Virus record (IMG/VR): IMGVR_UViG_3300017735_000018
Span: 1 to 46,451 of that record
Direction: 5' to 3' (one strand)
Origin: a virus
Length of the DNA stretch: 46,451 nt
Under the pieces are notes generated by a model. The model did not search any database and was not told the origin of the DNA. It saw nothing but the letters and a program-made list of their open reading frames with translations. Below, in pieces: positions 1 to 6,960 of this stretch. Within the stretch, counting starts at the first letter, position 1. The number at the start of each line of letters is the position of its first letter. The position numbers were made by a program, and so were the translations under genes.

Positions 1-430
1 CCGAAGCGGTGACTCAGCCTATTTGGTTGTAAGTTTGAGGTTTCTCTGAACTTGTAGTTAAGTTAGAGATCTCTCTCACCTTAACAGGAGAGATCGATAA
101 CTCTAACGTTAAACAAGTAGAAGAGGTTTCAGCATACCTCAGTGGATCAGTCAATGGAGTGAGCAATTGTACTCATCTTGCTGCTGATTCGATGGGATGA
201 CTTGGTATCACTGGATGATTAGCCTTGCTTATCGGTACATCAGTTGTTCTTATCAGTGACGACAAGCTAGTCATACCAATGGATCTCAGCTATCTATCAG
301 CTTGGCGCACAGATGTGTCAGGTGTATGTGTGTGATACGTGACATATCCGTGCGTTAGGCGTGCATTATGCGTGTATCTACGCCTAGATTGCATATCTAG
401 CGTGCAATTGACCCTCCCCATACGGGGATT
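1..430. other. Left-end non-coding region with stem-loops
   Basis: I see no convincing gene in this stretch. It is rich in short inverted repeats. One stem pairs 356-362 (TAGGCGT) with 380-386 (ACGCCTA). A second, nested just downstream, pairs TAGAT with ATCTA. A third is a GC hairpin, CCCC-ATAC-GGGG, at 416-427, followed on the plus strand by ATTTTG. T7-like genomes carry terminal repeats and packaging signals in such positions, but only one copy is present, so a direct terminal repeat cannot be shown from this window. The end may also simply be where the contig was cut. Confidence 0.5.
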
Positions 431-436
431 TTGCGT

Positions 437-465
437 CCCTGTACCATCGATATAAGGTCTCAGGG
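437..465. other. Stem-loop downstream of the last left-end gene
   Basis: CCCTG at 437-441 pairs with CAGGG at 461-465, and ACC at 443-445 pairs with GGT at 456-458. The structure lies just beyond the stop of the 39-residue zinc-ribbon gene, so it could end the leftward late transcript. The T-rich flank is, however, on the plus-strand side (ATTTTTG), so a terminator for leftward transcription is only one possibility. A processing or end structure is another. Confidence 0.35.
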
Positions 466-472
466 ATTTTTG

Positions 473-592
473 TCATTTTTTATGGCGGCATTTAACGCAA
501 TCATCAACGGAAGTAATGGGATAATTAGCATTAATGATCACATCTACTCCACAATTCTTACATTTTACGTATTTTACAGGATCAAGCATCAT
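473..592 (-). CDS. 39-residue zinc-ribbon microprotein
   Basis: Hand translation gives a 39-residue protein starting ATG-ATG inside the last codons of thyX (11-base overlap), as expected for a translationally coupled gene. It carries two CxxC pairs: CKNC at residues 11-14 and CVKC at 32-35, separated by about 17 residues. This is the classic four-cysteine zinc-ribbon layout, and the protein ends in a basic tail (RHKK). Zinc binding is inferred from cysteine spacing; no function is known to me. Possible roles are nucleic-acid or RNA polymerase binding. It is the last gene before the left end. The two clean CxxC pairs make a chance frame unlikely. Confidence 0.6.
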   Translation of the reverse strand: MMLDPVKYVKCKNCGVDVIINANYPITSVDDCVKCRHKK

Positions 593-1220
593 AAGACCAC
601 ATACCAGCGTAGGACTTTGGAAAATGAACAGCAATTAGCTGTTTAACTTCATCAGCAATATATTTATGTTCCAACTGAGTACCATTAGCACATCTAAGAT
701 CACAATATGTCAACCAAGACCTAAGATTACCGTGCATATAAAGAGTTGTAGGTGTTGCCAGAGGTAGAACTTCTCTAGCACATTCTTTAGCTACACCAGC
801 ACTAAGCATTTCATCATAGAGCATCTGAGCTTGATCAAAGACAAACTGAGATTTAAGTTGTAGTTCTTGAATTGTGTAAGGATCTAGATCATCAATAGAG
901 TTTTGTCTATTCTTATCATCTTGTCTACGGAGAGCGGGAGTTACAGGGTTATCTGTAACTGCTGCATAGCGTTGAGAGAACTCTTGAAAGGAGAAAGATC
1001 TATGTCTAAGAATTTGAGCTGCAATGGATCGTGTGGTATTAATCTTAATACACATGGATACCATTTCAAAGGGAGACCAATGCTTATGTTTAATAAGGTA
1101 TTTAATAAGCTTAGGAGCAGTATGAGTATTATTTTGATTAGTAGGGTTTGACACTCTAGCCATGTAAGCTACGAGGTCATCACCATCAGGAGTAGAGTGA
1201 ATGTACTCAATATTATGCAT
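582..1220 (-). CDS. thyX: FAD-dependent thymidylate synthase ThyX
   Basis: ThyX makes dTMP from dUMP using methylene-tetrahydrofolate, FAD and NADPH. The 212-residue length fits the family. The signature RHRx7S is present: RHR at residues 72-74, Ser82, then Arg84-Tyr85. The N-terminal part (DGDDLVAYMARVSN) and the ECAREVLPLATPT stretch are also typical of ThyX. The gene follows the terminase at the late end rather than sitting beside the nrd genes, behind a 237-base gap holding a T7-like promoter and several hairpins, so it may have its own phage promoter. It supplies thymidylate alongside the phage ribonucleotide reductase. The identity is secure. Confidence 0.95.
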   Translation of the reverse strand: MHNIEYIHSTPDGDDLVAYMARVSNPTNQNNTHTAPKLIKYLIKHKHWSPFEMVSMCIKINTTRSIAAQILRHRSFSFQEFSQRYAAVTDNPVTPALRRQDDKNRQNSIDDLDPYTIQELQLKSQFVFDQAQMLYDEMLSAGVAKECAREVLPLATPTTLYMHGNLRSWLTYCDLRCANGTQLEHKYIADEVKQLIAVHFPKSYAGMWSYDA

Positions 1221-1339
1221 ATGAATGGGTGGTGTTAGTAAAGAATTACTAGGATTATCAACATCGATGATAATGATAGTAATAAGATCCAGTTCATATT
1301 AAAGAACTTGTGTCTATTGGGTGTTAGTTGTTCTTACAG

Positions 1340-1405
1340 AATGTCCATTCCCAGGGACATTAGTAAAGAAGGAAGGAGTGTCTATTAAGACACGATTTCC
1401 TTCCT
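1340..1405 (-). terminator. Stacked hairpins downstream of terL
   Basis: Two strong stem-loops stand between the large terminase gene and thyX. The larger has an inner stem GTGTCT (1378-1383) with AGACAC (1388-1393) around an ATTA loop. It is extended by GGAAGG (1371-1376) pairing with CCTTCC (1399-1404). The second pairs AATGTCC (1340-1346) with GGACATT (1355-1361). A small CCTC-CGCA-GAGG hairpin lies at 1403-1414. Read leftward the larger stem is followed by CTTCTTTACT, a modest T-rich tract. They could be terminators or RNase III-type processing sites in the thyX leader. Confidence 0.5.
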
Positions 1406-1430
1406 CCGCAGAGGAGGGTCCACCCTTCCC

Positions 1431-1454
1431 TCTCCCTGTATAGGGTCCATACCG
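1431..1454 (-). promoter_or_regulatory. Candidate phage RNA polymerase promoter upstream of thyX
   Basis: On the minus strand this 24-bp sequence ends in GGACCCTATACAGGGAGA. That recalls the T7 promoter, whose initiating end reads CACTATAGGGAGA. The identical 24 bases recur at 41428-41451 inside the phage RNA polymerase gene, also on the minus strand. An exact 24-bp repeat in a compact phage genome, pointing the same way as all the genes, is best explained as a binding site for the phage polymerase. This copy would drive thyX and the 39-residue gene. Promoter activity is inferred. Confidence 0.6.
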
Positions 1455-1457
1455 GTC

Positions 1458-3191
1458 CTAAACCCAGTTAGAGACTGACTTGTTTGTCTTTAGTCCTCTG
1501 GCTTGTTTTCGTTGTCCTAAAGACATACCAAGGACCATATGTTGAGCAGCTTGTTCAGGGTTATCTAACCAAGCTTCATTCATGTCATACCATTCTTCTA
1601 GGTCTCTAAGTGCTATTTGTTCTTGAGCAGATATAGCTAAACAGTCCGTGTAATATTTAACACCTTGAGCAAGACAGTCTAATCTGTCATCGTGTTTAAC
1701 TGCACCTTTTTCACGACACATTCTACTCATTTGGTAGAAAAGCATATAGAGGAGTCGTTCTTCAGGAGGAGCATCTGGGTTTGATTTGAAGTCCCAATCG
1801 ACCACAGAACGGTCCACGATAAGACGATGCTGATTAAGGACAGGTTCAAGGGAGTCAATAATTCTGTCTTCTTTTCTGACATTGGCACGTACTTCTTCTA
1901 TGTCTAATGATTGTTTATTTTGGGTAATATGTTTACGGAATAGTTCTGAGACCATGCCATCACCAAAGTTAGTTTCAATAAGGAGTTTAGTTACTCCGTA
2001 TTTTTTACAACCTTTTAGAATATCCAAAAGTGTGTTGTCTGAGTATCCATCTTTGTAAGCACGCATTTCGTGCAAGTACAGGAAACCGTTTCTTTGGGAG
2101 ATAAAAGCTGCTGCTGTCTCATCTGTTCCTCGACCCGACGGATCAACACTGCAGATTGTTTCGGTGTAAGGTAACCAGTCTCCTTGGAGTTGCACTGGAC
2201 TGTAGAAATAATCTCCAGGTAAGCCAACAATGGGAGCGTCTTTGATGACGTTTTGAGGGTCACTTGACCAGATGACTGCATCGGGACAAGTATTAGGATT
2301 AACGGCAGTAACAATAAGGTCTGCCATTTTAAGAGGGAATTTCTCACTATCTGATAGGGTGGTATCCAGCATAAATTGGAGCATAAAGTTGCTCCGACCC
2401 ATTGCTGCTTCACGTTCTAGTAGGTCTAGATCTTCAAAGCGATCAGGATCTGTTGGTTGCCAAGGTTCAGCACCGTTGTCTATATCTTCTTGTAATTGAG
2501 GTGCTAGAAGACCTTCATAGTTCTGTTTATCTTTAGGGTAACGTGCTGTCCAGACGAATGGTCTGTAATTACGTTCAGCTAATTTACGATAAATAGTAAA
2601 TGATGTCTGAGGAGTACCAAGAATACAAATCCGTGAATCTGTTTTAGGAGTAAGAATAGATTCTACTTCTGTTGTTAGTTGTAGAAGTTTTTCTCTCATG
2701 AGTTCTGTCATGGAGTTACCTGGTACTTCTATGTCATCTAGGACCATCAAGTCAGCACGGCTACCAGTCAACTGACCAGTAATACCGACTGACTTAACTG
2801 AAGGTGCTTGGTGAGGACCACAATTAACGTCAAAGCTAATACGAGACCAACGTGCGTCATCAGCTTTAGGTCTTAGGTGATTAAGCCAAGGTGTTTCGAT
2901 AATTAGTTTCTGAAGGAAGATAGACATGTTGTCAGCTCGTTCTTTAGAGGCTGAGATGACCATGATCTTCTTTTCAGGGTCATTAAAGAGCGTCCATAGG
3001 ACGAACGCTCCTGTAATCCAGGATTTACCTACACCACGGAATGCTTGTATCTGTAGACGTTTAGGACCGTGTTGTAGGTAGTCAGCGATAGCGTATTGAG
3101 CACGTGTAGGAGAAGGTAGATCTAGTTGTCCCCAAAGTGCTTGTAGAAAGATCTTAAAATCGTCCTGTAAGAGCTGTAAGGTATCGTTCAT
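1458..3191 (-). CDS. terL: Terminase large subunit (T7 gp19-like)
   Basis: This is the ATP-driven packaging motor and nuclease that loads DNA into the prohead. The 577-residue length matches T7 gp19. The ATPase half carries a Walker A-like AFRGVGKSW at residues 50-58 and a Walker B LMVLDDIE ending at Glu155. The coupling motif ILGTPQT follows. The nuclease half has acidic motifs SVDPSGRGTDE, LLIETNFGDG and KHDDRLDCLAQG, the usual RNase H-like carboxylates. It follows the 364-residue gene by about 35 bases. As in T7 it is near the end of the late transcription unit, though the small subunit lies about 2.4 kb upstream. Confidence 0.95.
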   Translation of the reverse strand: MNDTLQLLQDDFKIFLQALWGQLDLPSPTRAQYAIADYLQHGPKRLQIQAFRGVGKSWITGAFVLWTLFNDPEKKIMVISASKERADNMSIFLQKLIIETPWLNHLRPKADDARWSRISFDVNCGPHQAPSVKSVGITGQLTGSRADLMVLDDIEVPGNSMTELMREKLLQLTTEVESILTPKTDSRICILGTPQTSFTIYRKLAERNYRPFVWTARYPKDKQNYEGLLAPQLQEDIDNGAEPWQPTDPDRFEDLDLLEREAAMGRSNFMLQFMLDTTLSDSEKFPLKMADLIVTAVNPNTCPDAVIWSSDPQNVIKDAPIVGLPGDYFYSPVQLQGDWLPYTETICSVDPSGRGTDETAAAFISQRNGFLYLHEMRAYKDGYSDNTLLDILKGCKKYGVTKLLIETNFGDGMVSELFRKHITQNKQSLDIEEVRANVRKEDRIIDSLEPVLNQHRLIVDRSVVDWDFKSNPDAPPEERLLYMLFYQMSRMCREKGAVKHDDRLDCLAQGVKYYTDCLAISAQEQIALRDLEEWYDMNEAWLDNPEQAAQHMVLGMSLGQRKQARGLKTNKSVSNWV

Positions 3192-3225
3192 ATGTATATG
3201 TATTCGGGTGGTATTTCAACCGGTC

Positions 3226-4320
3226 TCAGGGTCCTACAGAGCCGCCTAAGAGAACTTTACCGCCCTCAAAGACTAGACCAACAGCAGCACCTCCGATTGC
3301 TAAAAGTTTTTTAGACATATCCTCGTAATCAACTTCAGGATTTAGCTGAGGATAATTAGAGCCGGGAGAACTGTTACCGCCATTGCTGTGACCGTTGCCA
3401 TTGCTGTGACCGTTTCCGTTTCCGTTTCCGTTACCGTTTCCGTTGCTGTGACCATTTCCATTCCCATTTCCATTCCCGTTTCCATTCCCGTTTCCATTCC
3501 CGTTTCCATTCCCGTTGCTGTGAGACTTATAGCTGTACTGCTGGACAAGAGGAGGAACGTATTTTTCAGTAGGAGGAGTTACCTGTGGCATACGGTTTTG
3601 ACCAATAAAGCCACCTAATGGTGCAGGTTTCCATTGTGCTTTACCTGCAGTGACTTGAATACCAGGTTTAGCACTAGAGCCAGGGAAAGTAGTATTAGAT
3701 AAGCCTAGGTTTTCAGCAACAATAAAAGGTAGACCATTAATTACTTGGTCTACGTCCATATCAGGTTCTAAATCAAAACCAGGTTGCTTACTACGGAACT
3801 GTTCTTTATTGTAGTATTCACGAGGTATTACTCGAAGATAACCAGTGACTTCATTTATATCGACAACATACTTATCTCCGTATTGTCTTTTTATTTTAGA
3901 TTCGGCTTTATCTTTAAATTCTTTAAAATAAGGATCGGAAATGGAATCTAAGTCATCGCCAATACCGCCTGAAGCAATATTTTGGGAGTGTTCACCAATA
4001 GATGTCTTAGCACCATGAACGTGTTGATGTTCAGTAGATTGAGATTGTTCTCTTGCTTCTTTACGGATACGTGTAGCGTTAGATCTTGCCGTATCTGTAG
4101 TGTACTGTCTTTCACCTTGTGCACGAGTTTGACTTTGAAGTTGACGGTTACCTGATCTAGGTTTCCAGTTACCACCTTTATCTAAACTCTGACCACGAGT
4201 AACTTTTCCGTTAGGTTTTCCAAGTTCTTTTTCTAAATCGACTCTATCAAGTGGTCTACCAGCGTCTCGTTGTAATTGGTTAGCCTGCCTAGACCACTCC
4301 AGAGGAGCAAGTTGAGGCAT
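3226..4320 (-). CDS. Asn-Gly repeat protein of unknown function
   Basis: I do not recognise this 364-residue protein. The N-terminal 130 residues are Gln/Arg/Ser-rich. A more ordered region (about 125-185) includes YGDKYVVDINEVTGYLRVIP. Residues about 265-318 are an almost pure Asn-Gly repeat broken by His-Ser, encoded by a degenerate 6/12-base minisatellite. The C-terminus (KKLLAIGGAAVGLVFEGG) has a short glycine-rich hydrophobic stretch. The start codon directly abuts the T-run of an intrinsic terminator (4321-4345), so expression needs terminator read-through or another promoter. Its place just before terL suggests a late virion or packaging-related role, which is inference. Confidence 0.8.
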   Translation of the reverse strand: MPQLAPLEWSRQANQLQRDAGRPLDRVDLEKELGKPNGKVTRGQSLDKGGNWKPRSGNRQLQSQTRAQGERQYTTDTARSNATRIRKEAREQSQSTEHQHVHGAKTSIGEHSQNIASGGIGDDLDSISDPYFKEFKDKAESKIKRQYGDKYVVDINEVTGYLRVIPREYYNKEQFRSKQPGFDLEPDMDVDQVINGLPFIVAENLGLSNTTFPGSSAKPGIQVTAGKAQWKPAPLGGFIGQNRMPQVTPPTEKYVPPLVQQYSYKSHSNGNGNGNGNGNGNGNGNGNGNGHSNGNGNGNGNGNGHSNGNGHSNGGNSSPGSNYPQLNPEVDYEDMSKKLLAIGGAAVGLVFEGGKVLLGGSVGP

Positions 4321-4345
4321 AAAAAAAGCGCCCCTTTTGGAGCGC
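4321..4345 (-). terminator. Intrinsic terminator ahead of the Asn-Gly repeat gene
   Basis: Read on the minus strand, GCGCTCC and GGGGCGC pair around an AAAA loop (7 bp with one T-G wobble), followed at once by seven T residues. This is a textbook rho-independent terminator and also resembles T7-type class I terminators. It lies after the 209-residue basic protein gene, and its last T touches the ATG of the next gene. It would therefore attenuate, rather than isolate, expression of the 364-residue protein and terminase. Confidence 0.85.
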
Positions 4346-4386
4346 GGTATTAGTTAGTTATTCACTGAGGTATAGGTTGTAAACGA

Positions 4387-5016
4387 TTAAACGGTATATT
4401 TACGCCAACGCCCTTTTTGGAAGATGTACTGAGTTCCACCTACAGTTTTTTTGTCGCCTTCTTTATTAAAAAAGCTAGAGGTAACTTTAGAGACTGTTTT
4501 TTTAATACCCTGCATTGTTTGTTGTGTAGCCCTTTTGCCTACTCTGGCTCGTTGACCGCCTTTATACTGTTTAGGCTTAGTCTTAGGCTTTAATTGAGTT
4601 TTTAGTTTAGGGTTGCTTGGCAAAGGCTTACCATAAGTACCGTCTTTATTGGATTGGTTATTTACTTTTGGCTTAGCCTTAACTACTGGTTTAGCTTTAG
4701 GAGTAGATGAGGTTGATGTATTACGTGCAGACTTGGGAAGTGGTGTGGATTTACCTTTAGTAAGCGACCGACCATATTCAGCACCGCTTTTAACAGGACC
4801 AACACCTTTTGTCTTACCTTTATCAACCTGAGAAAGCATTGCACGTTGTTTTTTAGTACCGCTCTTTTCAATCATCTTGCGATTGGCTTTTGCCCATGTA
4901 GCCATGCCAGGAGAAAGAGATGATGATTTCTTTGGTTTAGCTGTAGGTTTAGGTGAAGTAATCCTTGCAATTCTAGAAGGCTTCTTTTTGTCCTTCTTTT
5001 TGTCTTTATTTTCCAT
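4387..5016 (-). CDS. Lysine-rich basic protein of unknown function
   Basis: This 209-residue protein is extremely basic and low in complexity, rich in Lys, Pro, Ser and Thr throughout. It opens with runs such as DKKKDKKKPSR and has repeated PKxKxK patterns between residues 100 and 150. Only the C-terminus looks folded, ending GGTQYIFQKGRWRKYTV, a short aromatic-basic tail. No catalytic motif is visible. A disordered DNA- or RNA-binding protein, possibly packaged with DNA, is a guess. It begins one base after the HNH gene ends (5019) and its ATG is preceded by TTAATT, a start context used by several late genes here. A terminator follows it. Confidence 0.75.
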   Translation of the reverse strand: MENKDKKKDKKKPSRIARITSPKPTAKPKKSSSLSPGMATWAKANRKMIEKSGTKKQRAMLSQVDKGKTKGVGPVKSGAEYGRSLTKGKSTPLPKSARNTSTSSTPKAKPVVKAKPKVNNQSNKDGTYGKPLPSNPKLKTQLKPKTKPKQYKGGQRARVGKRATQQTMQGIKKTVSKVTSSFFNKEGDKKTVGGTQYIFQKGRWRKYTV

Positions 5017-5018
5017 AA

Positions 5019-5342
5019 TTAATGAATATGCTGTTTAAGAATTTGTTCTCGTATTGGTGAATTAAACCTTGTTATGAAGGCTTCCCAGTTAGTTGTTCCT
5101 TTGTCCTGATTACATTTAAAGCAGGCACATACGCTGTTCTTTGTATTTGTTGGACCACCCATAGACTTAGGATGGACATGATCAATAGTAAGTTCAGTAG
5201 TGTCATAAGAGTTTCCACAATAAATGCATGTGTTGTCAAAGTATTCTTTAATAGCGCGCCTCCATAGGCGCTTGGCTTCTGGTGACGTCATAGCTATTAA
5301 GTTGTAAAGGTAATTGTCAGGATGTTGGAACAAAGGAGTCAT
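5019..5342 (-). CDS. HNH endonuclease
   Basis: The 107-residue protein has a complete HNH fold signature: CIYCG (first zinc knuckle), then the catalytic TIDHVHPKSMGG, an Asn in TKNSV, and the second knuckle CxxC in ACFKCN. HNH proteins nick or cut DNA. Those beside terminase genes can aid packaging in cos phages, while others are homing enzymes. The start overlaps the stop of the preceding HNH gene in an ATGA arrangement, so the two are co-translated. Two different HNH proteins in tandem between the terminase genes suggest either mobile endonuclease insertion or a packaging accessory. Sequence alone does not decide between them. Confidence 0.85.
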   Translation of the reverse strand: MTPLFQHPDNYLYNLIAMTSPEAKRLWRRAIKEYFDNTCIYCGNSYDTTELTIDHVHPKSMGGPTNTKNSVCACFKCNQDKGTTNWEAFITRFNSPIREQILKQHIH

Positions 5343-5587
5343 CGATTCGCGTTAGTTTTACGTGCGCCTTTTTGGCGATTCTTCTTACGTGAGATACACC
5401 GTAAATTACTACGGTTATTGTTATTAGGGTTGTTGTCCTTATGGTCAACTTCTTTACCCTTACCACATTTCATCTTACGTGAAGCACGTTTACGCGAAGT
5501 GTTCTTACTTTGTGTTCGCTTACGATATGCTTTTAAATACTCCTTACGAGCTGCATATTCTTTTTTATGGTTACGTTCGGCTGCCAT
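5339..5587 (-). CDS. Small HNH-type endonuclease
   Basis: I start this gene at ATG 5587 (82 residues), which overlaps the small terminase stop by 17 bases; an upstream start at 5617 is possible. The first half is strongly basic with many Arg/Lys. The second half holds KEVDHKDNNPNNNNRSNLR, the DH...N...N..NL pattern of short phage HNH proteins that lack zinc knuckles. The protein probably binds and nicks DNA. Two features recall homing-type HNH genes: the basic arm and its insertion next to terminase. Its activity and target are unknown. Confidence 0.8.
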   Translation of the reverse strand: MAAERNHKKEYAARKEYLKAYRKRTQSKNTSRKRASRKMKCGKGKEVDHKDNNPNNNNRSNLRCISRKKNRQKGARKTNANR

Positions 5588-5816
5588 ATAGCCTCCGTTG
5601 AACCAACTCTGGATCAACGTCAGGAATAATACTTGCTAATTTACTAAGTGGACTTCCTTCCATTGCAACACCAGAGATGTCATTAGTTTTAAGCCAATCA
5701 CAAGCTGCTTTTAAATCTTGTGTAGAAGCCTCACCCGACTTAATGCGGGCGAGGAACTCCTTAGTCACAAGGTTATGAAGCTCATTAAATTGATCTTCAG
5801 TAGCCTTTTTTTTCAT
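5571..5816 (-). CDS. terS: Terminase small subunit (T7 gp18-like)
   Basis: The 81-residue protein matches T7 gp18 in size and genomic role. It recognises concatemeric DNA and delivers it to the large terminase. The N-terminal half is helical (TEDQFNELHNLVTKEFLARIKSGEAS), followed by DLKAACDWLKTNDISG, typical of the small DNA-binding terminase subunits of cyanopodoviruses. The C-terminus (SIIPDVDPELVQRRLYG) fits the same family. The ATG is preceded by TTAATTAA. Between it and terL lie two HNH genes and two unknown genes, whereas in T7 only the small lysis genes intervene. The call rests on family pattern and position, with no single diagnostic motif. Confidence 0.8.
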   Translation of the reverse strand: MKKKATEDQFNELHNLVTKEFLARIKSGEASTQDLKAACDWLKTNDISGVAMEGSPLSKLASIIPDVDPELVQRRLYGSRT

Positions 5817-5827
5817 TTAATTAATTA

Positions 5828-6958
5828 TTAAGGGTCACAGTTTTCTATTTCACATGTTGAGCTTGAAGCTACGTCTGGAACAATTCTAAATTTATATTGA
5901 TCTCGTTGTTCTTTTGTATAGAAGTTAAACTTTTCACCATAATTGTCGCCGCTCGATACTTTAAAGGAGATAATTAAATACCAAGGGTACGTTCCAATAT
6001 TGTCGTTACCTGTTCTAACTTCAACAATTTCGGTAGCATTTTGACCTTCTCCATACAATCGATGCGGTCCTGGGAATGTAACAGTCCATCCATCTCCATT
6101 TCCACTATCCCTTTCAAGCACACCATGACCTATTACTTTACGGCAACCTTCAATTTGACAGGGTTCTGGAGGTTCAGGTTCTGGAGTTGGAGTAGGGCAA
6201 TCAATATAGTTACCATCAGCATCTAAACCTTTCCATCTTGCAAGAATTTCACCTTGATCTGGGTTTTCAGTATTAACAAATTCCCAAACACCATCAATTA
6301 CTGCGGTTTCTTCTTGAGTAACTTCTGGATACGGTGCGATATTTAAGCCAGTTCTAAAATCAACATGCCCGTTGAGAGGTATATTAGGTGTGGTAACGTT
6401 TATACCTTGACCCGATGAATCAGTCCAACATATATTACCTATGTAAAGATTAGTTCTAAAACTAGAACGATGACCAGATGTAGAAACTGTTACACTGCTT
6501 CTCCACTTTTGAAATTCAGGTTCAGTCCATGTTGTTATACCTCCACTACTGCTGTTATCAGAAAGATCACTGAATGGACTCGAACCAAGATATTTACCAC
6601 AGTATTGATATGAATGTGGGTCAGGCATCATGTAACCTGACATAATCATCGGCGCGAAGTCATCTGGTTTATCATCTAAGTGATACCAATCAGAGGTAAG
6701 AGTACCATCAGTATCTATACCATAATTAACGCCTTGGTAACCTTGGTAAGTAGGATCAGTAGTGGGGAATTGAGTATTAGTTACAGTACCTTTAAACCGT
6801 ACCCATTTATAATTATTAGGATCAAACTGACAGGGTGGCGGAGGCGGTGGGCCAATTGGTTGACATACCTGAGCACCAATAGAAACTTCTAATTTAGGAC
6901 AATTAGCTTTATCCCAAGTTACGTTATAAGATAGGTTTACGCAGTTATCAGGACGCAT
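5828..6958 (-). CDS. Cysteine-rich virion surface-like protein with duplicated module
   Basis: This 376-residue protein has no signal peptide or membrane segment. It opens with a module RPDNCV...W...NC.KL...IGAQVC.P. The same module occurs at about residues 207-239 of the neighbouring 411-residue protein, so the two genes probably share a duplication. A PPPPPP linker follows, and later a second proline/glutamate-rich hinge (PTPTPEPEPPEP). Between the hinges the composition is beta-rich with many Trp, Tyr, Gly and Asn, as in phage fibre or adhesin domains. It lies two bases after its neighbour and is probably a late structural or receptor-contact protein. No enzyme motif is visible. Confidence 0.8.
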   Translation of the reverse strand: MRPDNCVNLSYNVTWDKANCPKLEVSIGAQVCQPIGPPPPPPCQFDPNNYKWVRFKGTVTNTQFPTTDPTYQGYQGVNYGIDTDGTLTSDWYHLDDKPDDFAPMIMSGYMMPDPHSYQYCGKYLGSSPFSDLSDNSSSGGITTWTEPEFQKWRSSVTVSTSGHRSSFRTNLYIGNICWTDSSGQGINVTTPNIPLNGHVDFRTGLNIAPYPEVTQEETAVIDGVWEFVNTENPDQGEILARWKGLDADGNYIDCPTPTPEPEPPEPCQIEGCRKVIGHGVLERDSGNGDGWTVTFPGPHRLYGEGQNATEIVEVRTGNDNIGTYPWYLIISFKVSSGDNYGEKFNFYTKEQRDQYKFRIVPDVASSSTCEIENCDP

Positions 6959-6960
6959 GT

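Noticed and set aside
431-646. A 71-residue plus-strand open frame at the left end
   Set aside because: It is antisense to thyX and the zinc-ribbon gene, and its composition shows no protein-like pattern.
3376-3520. Repeats resembling a small CRISPR array or tandem DNA array
   Set aside because: The repeats are 6-12 bases with no spacers and encode an Asn-Gly tract in a good reading frame.
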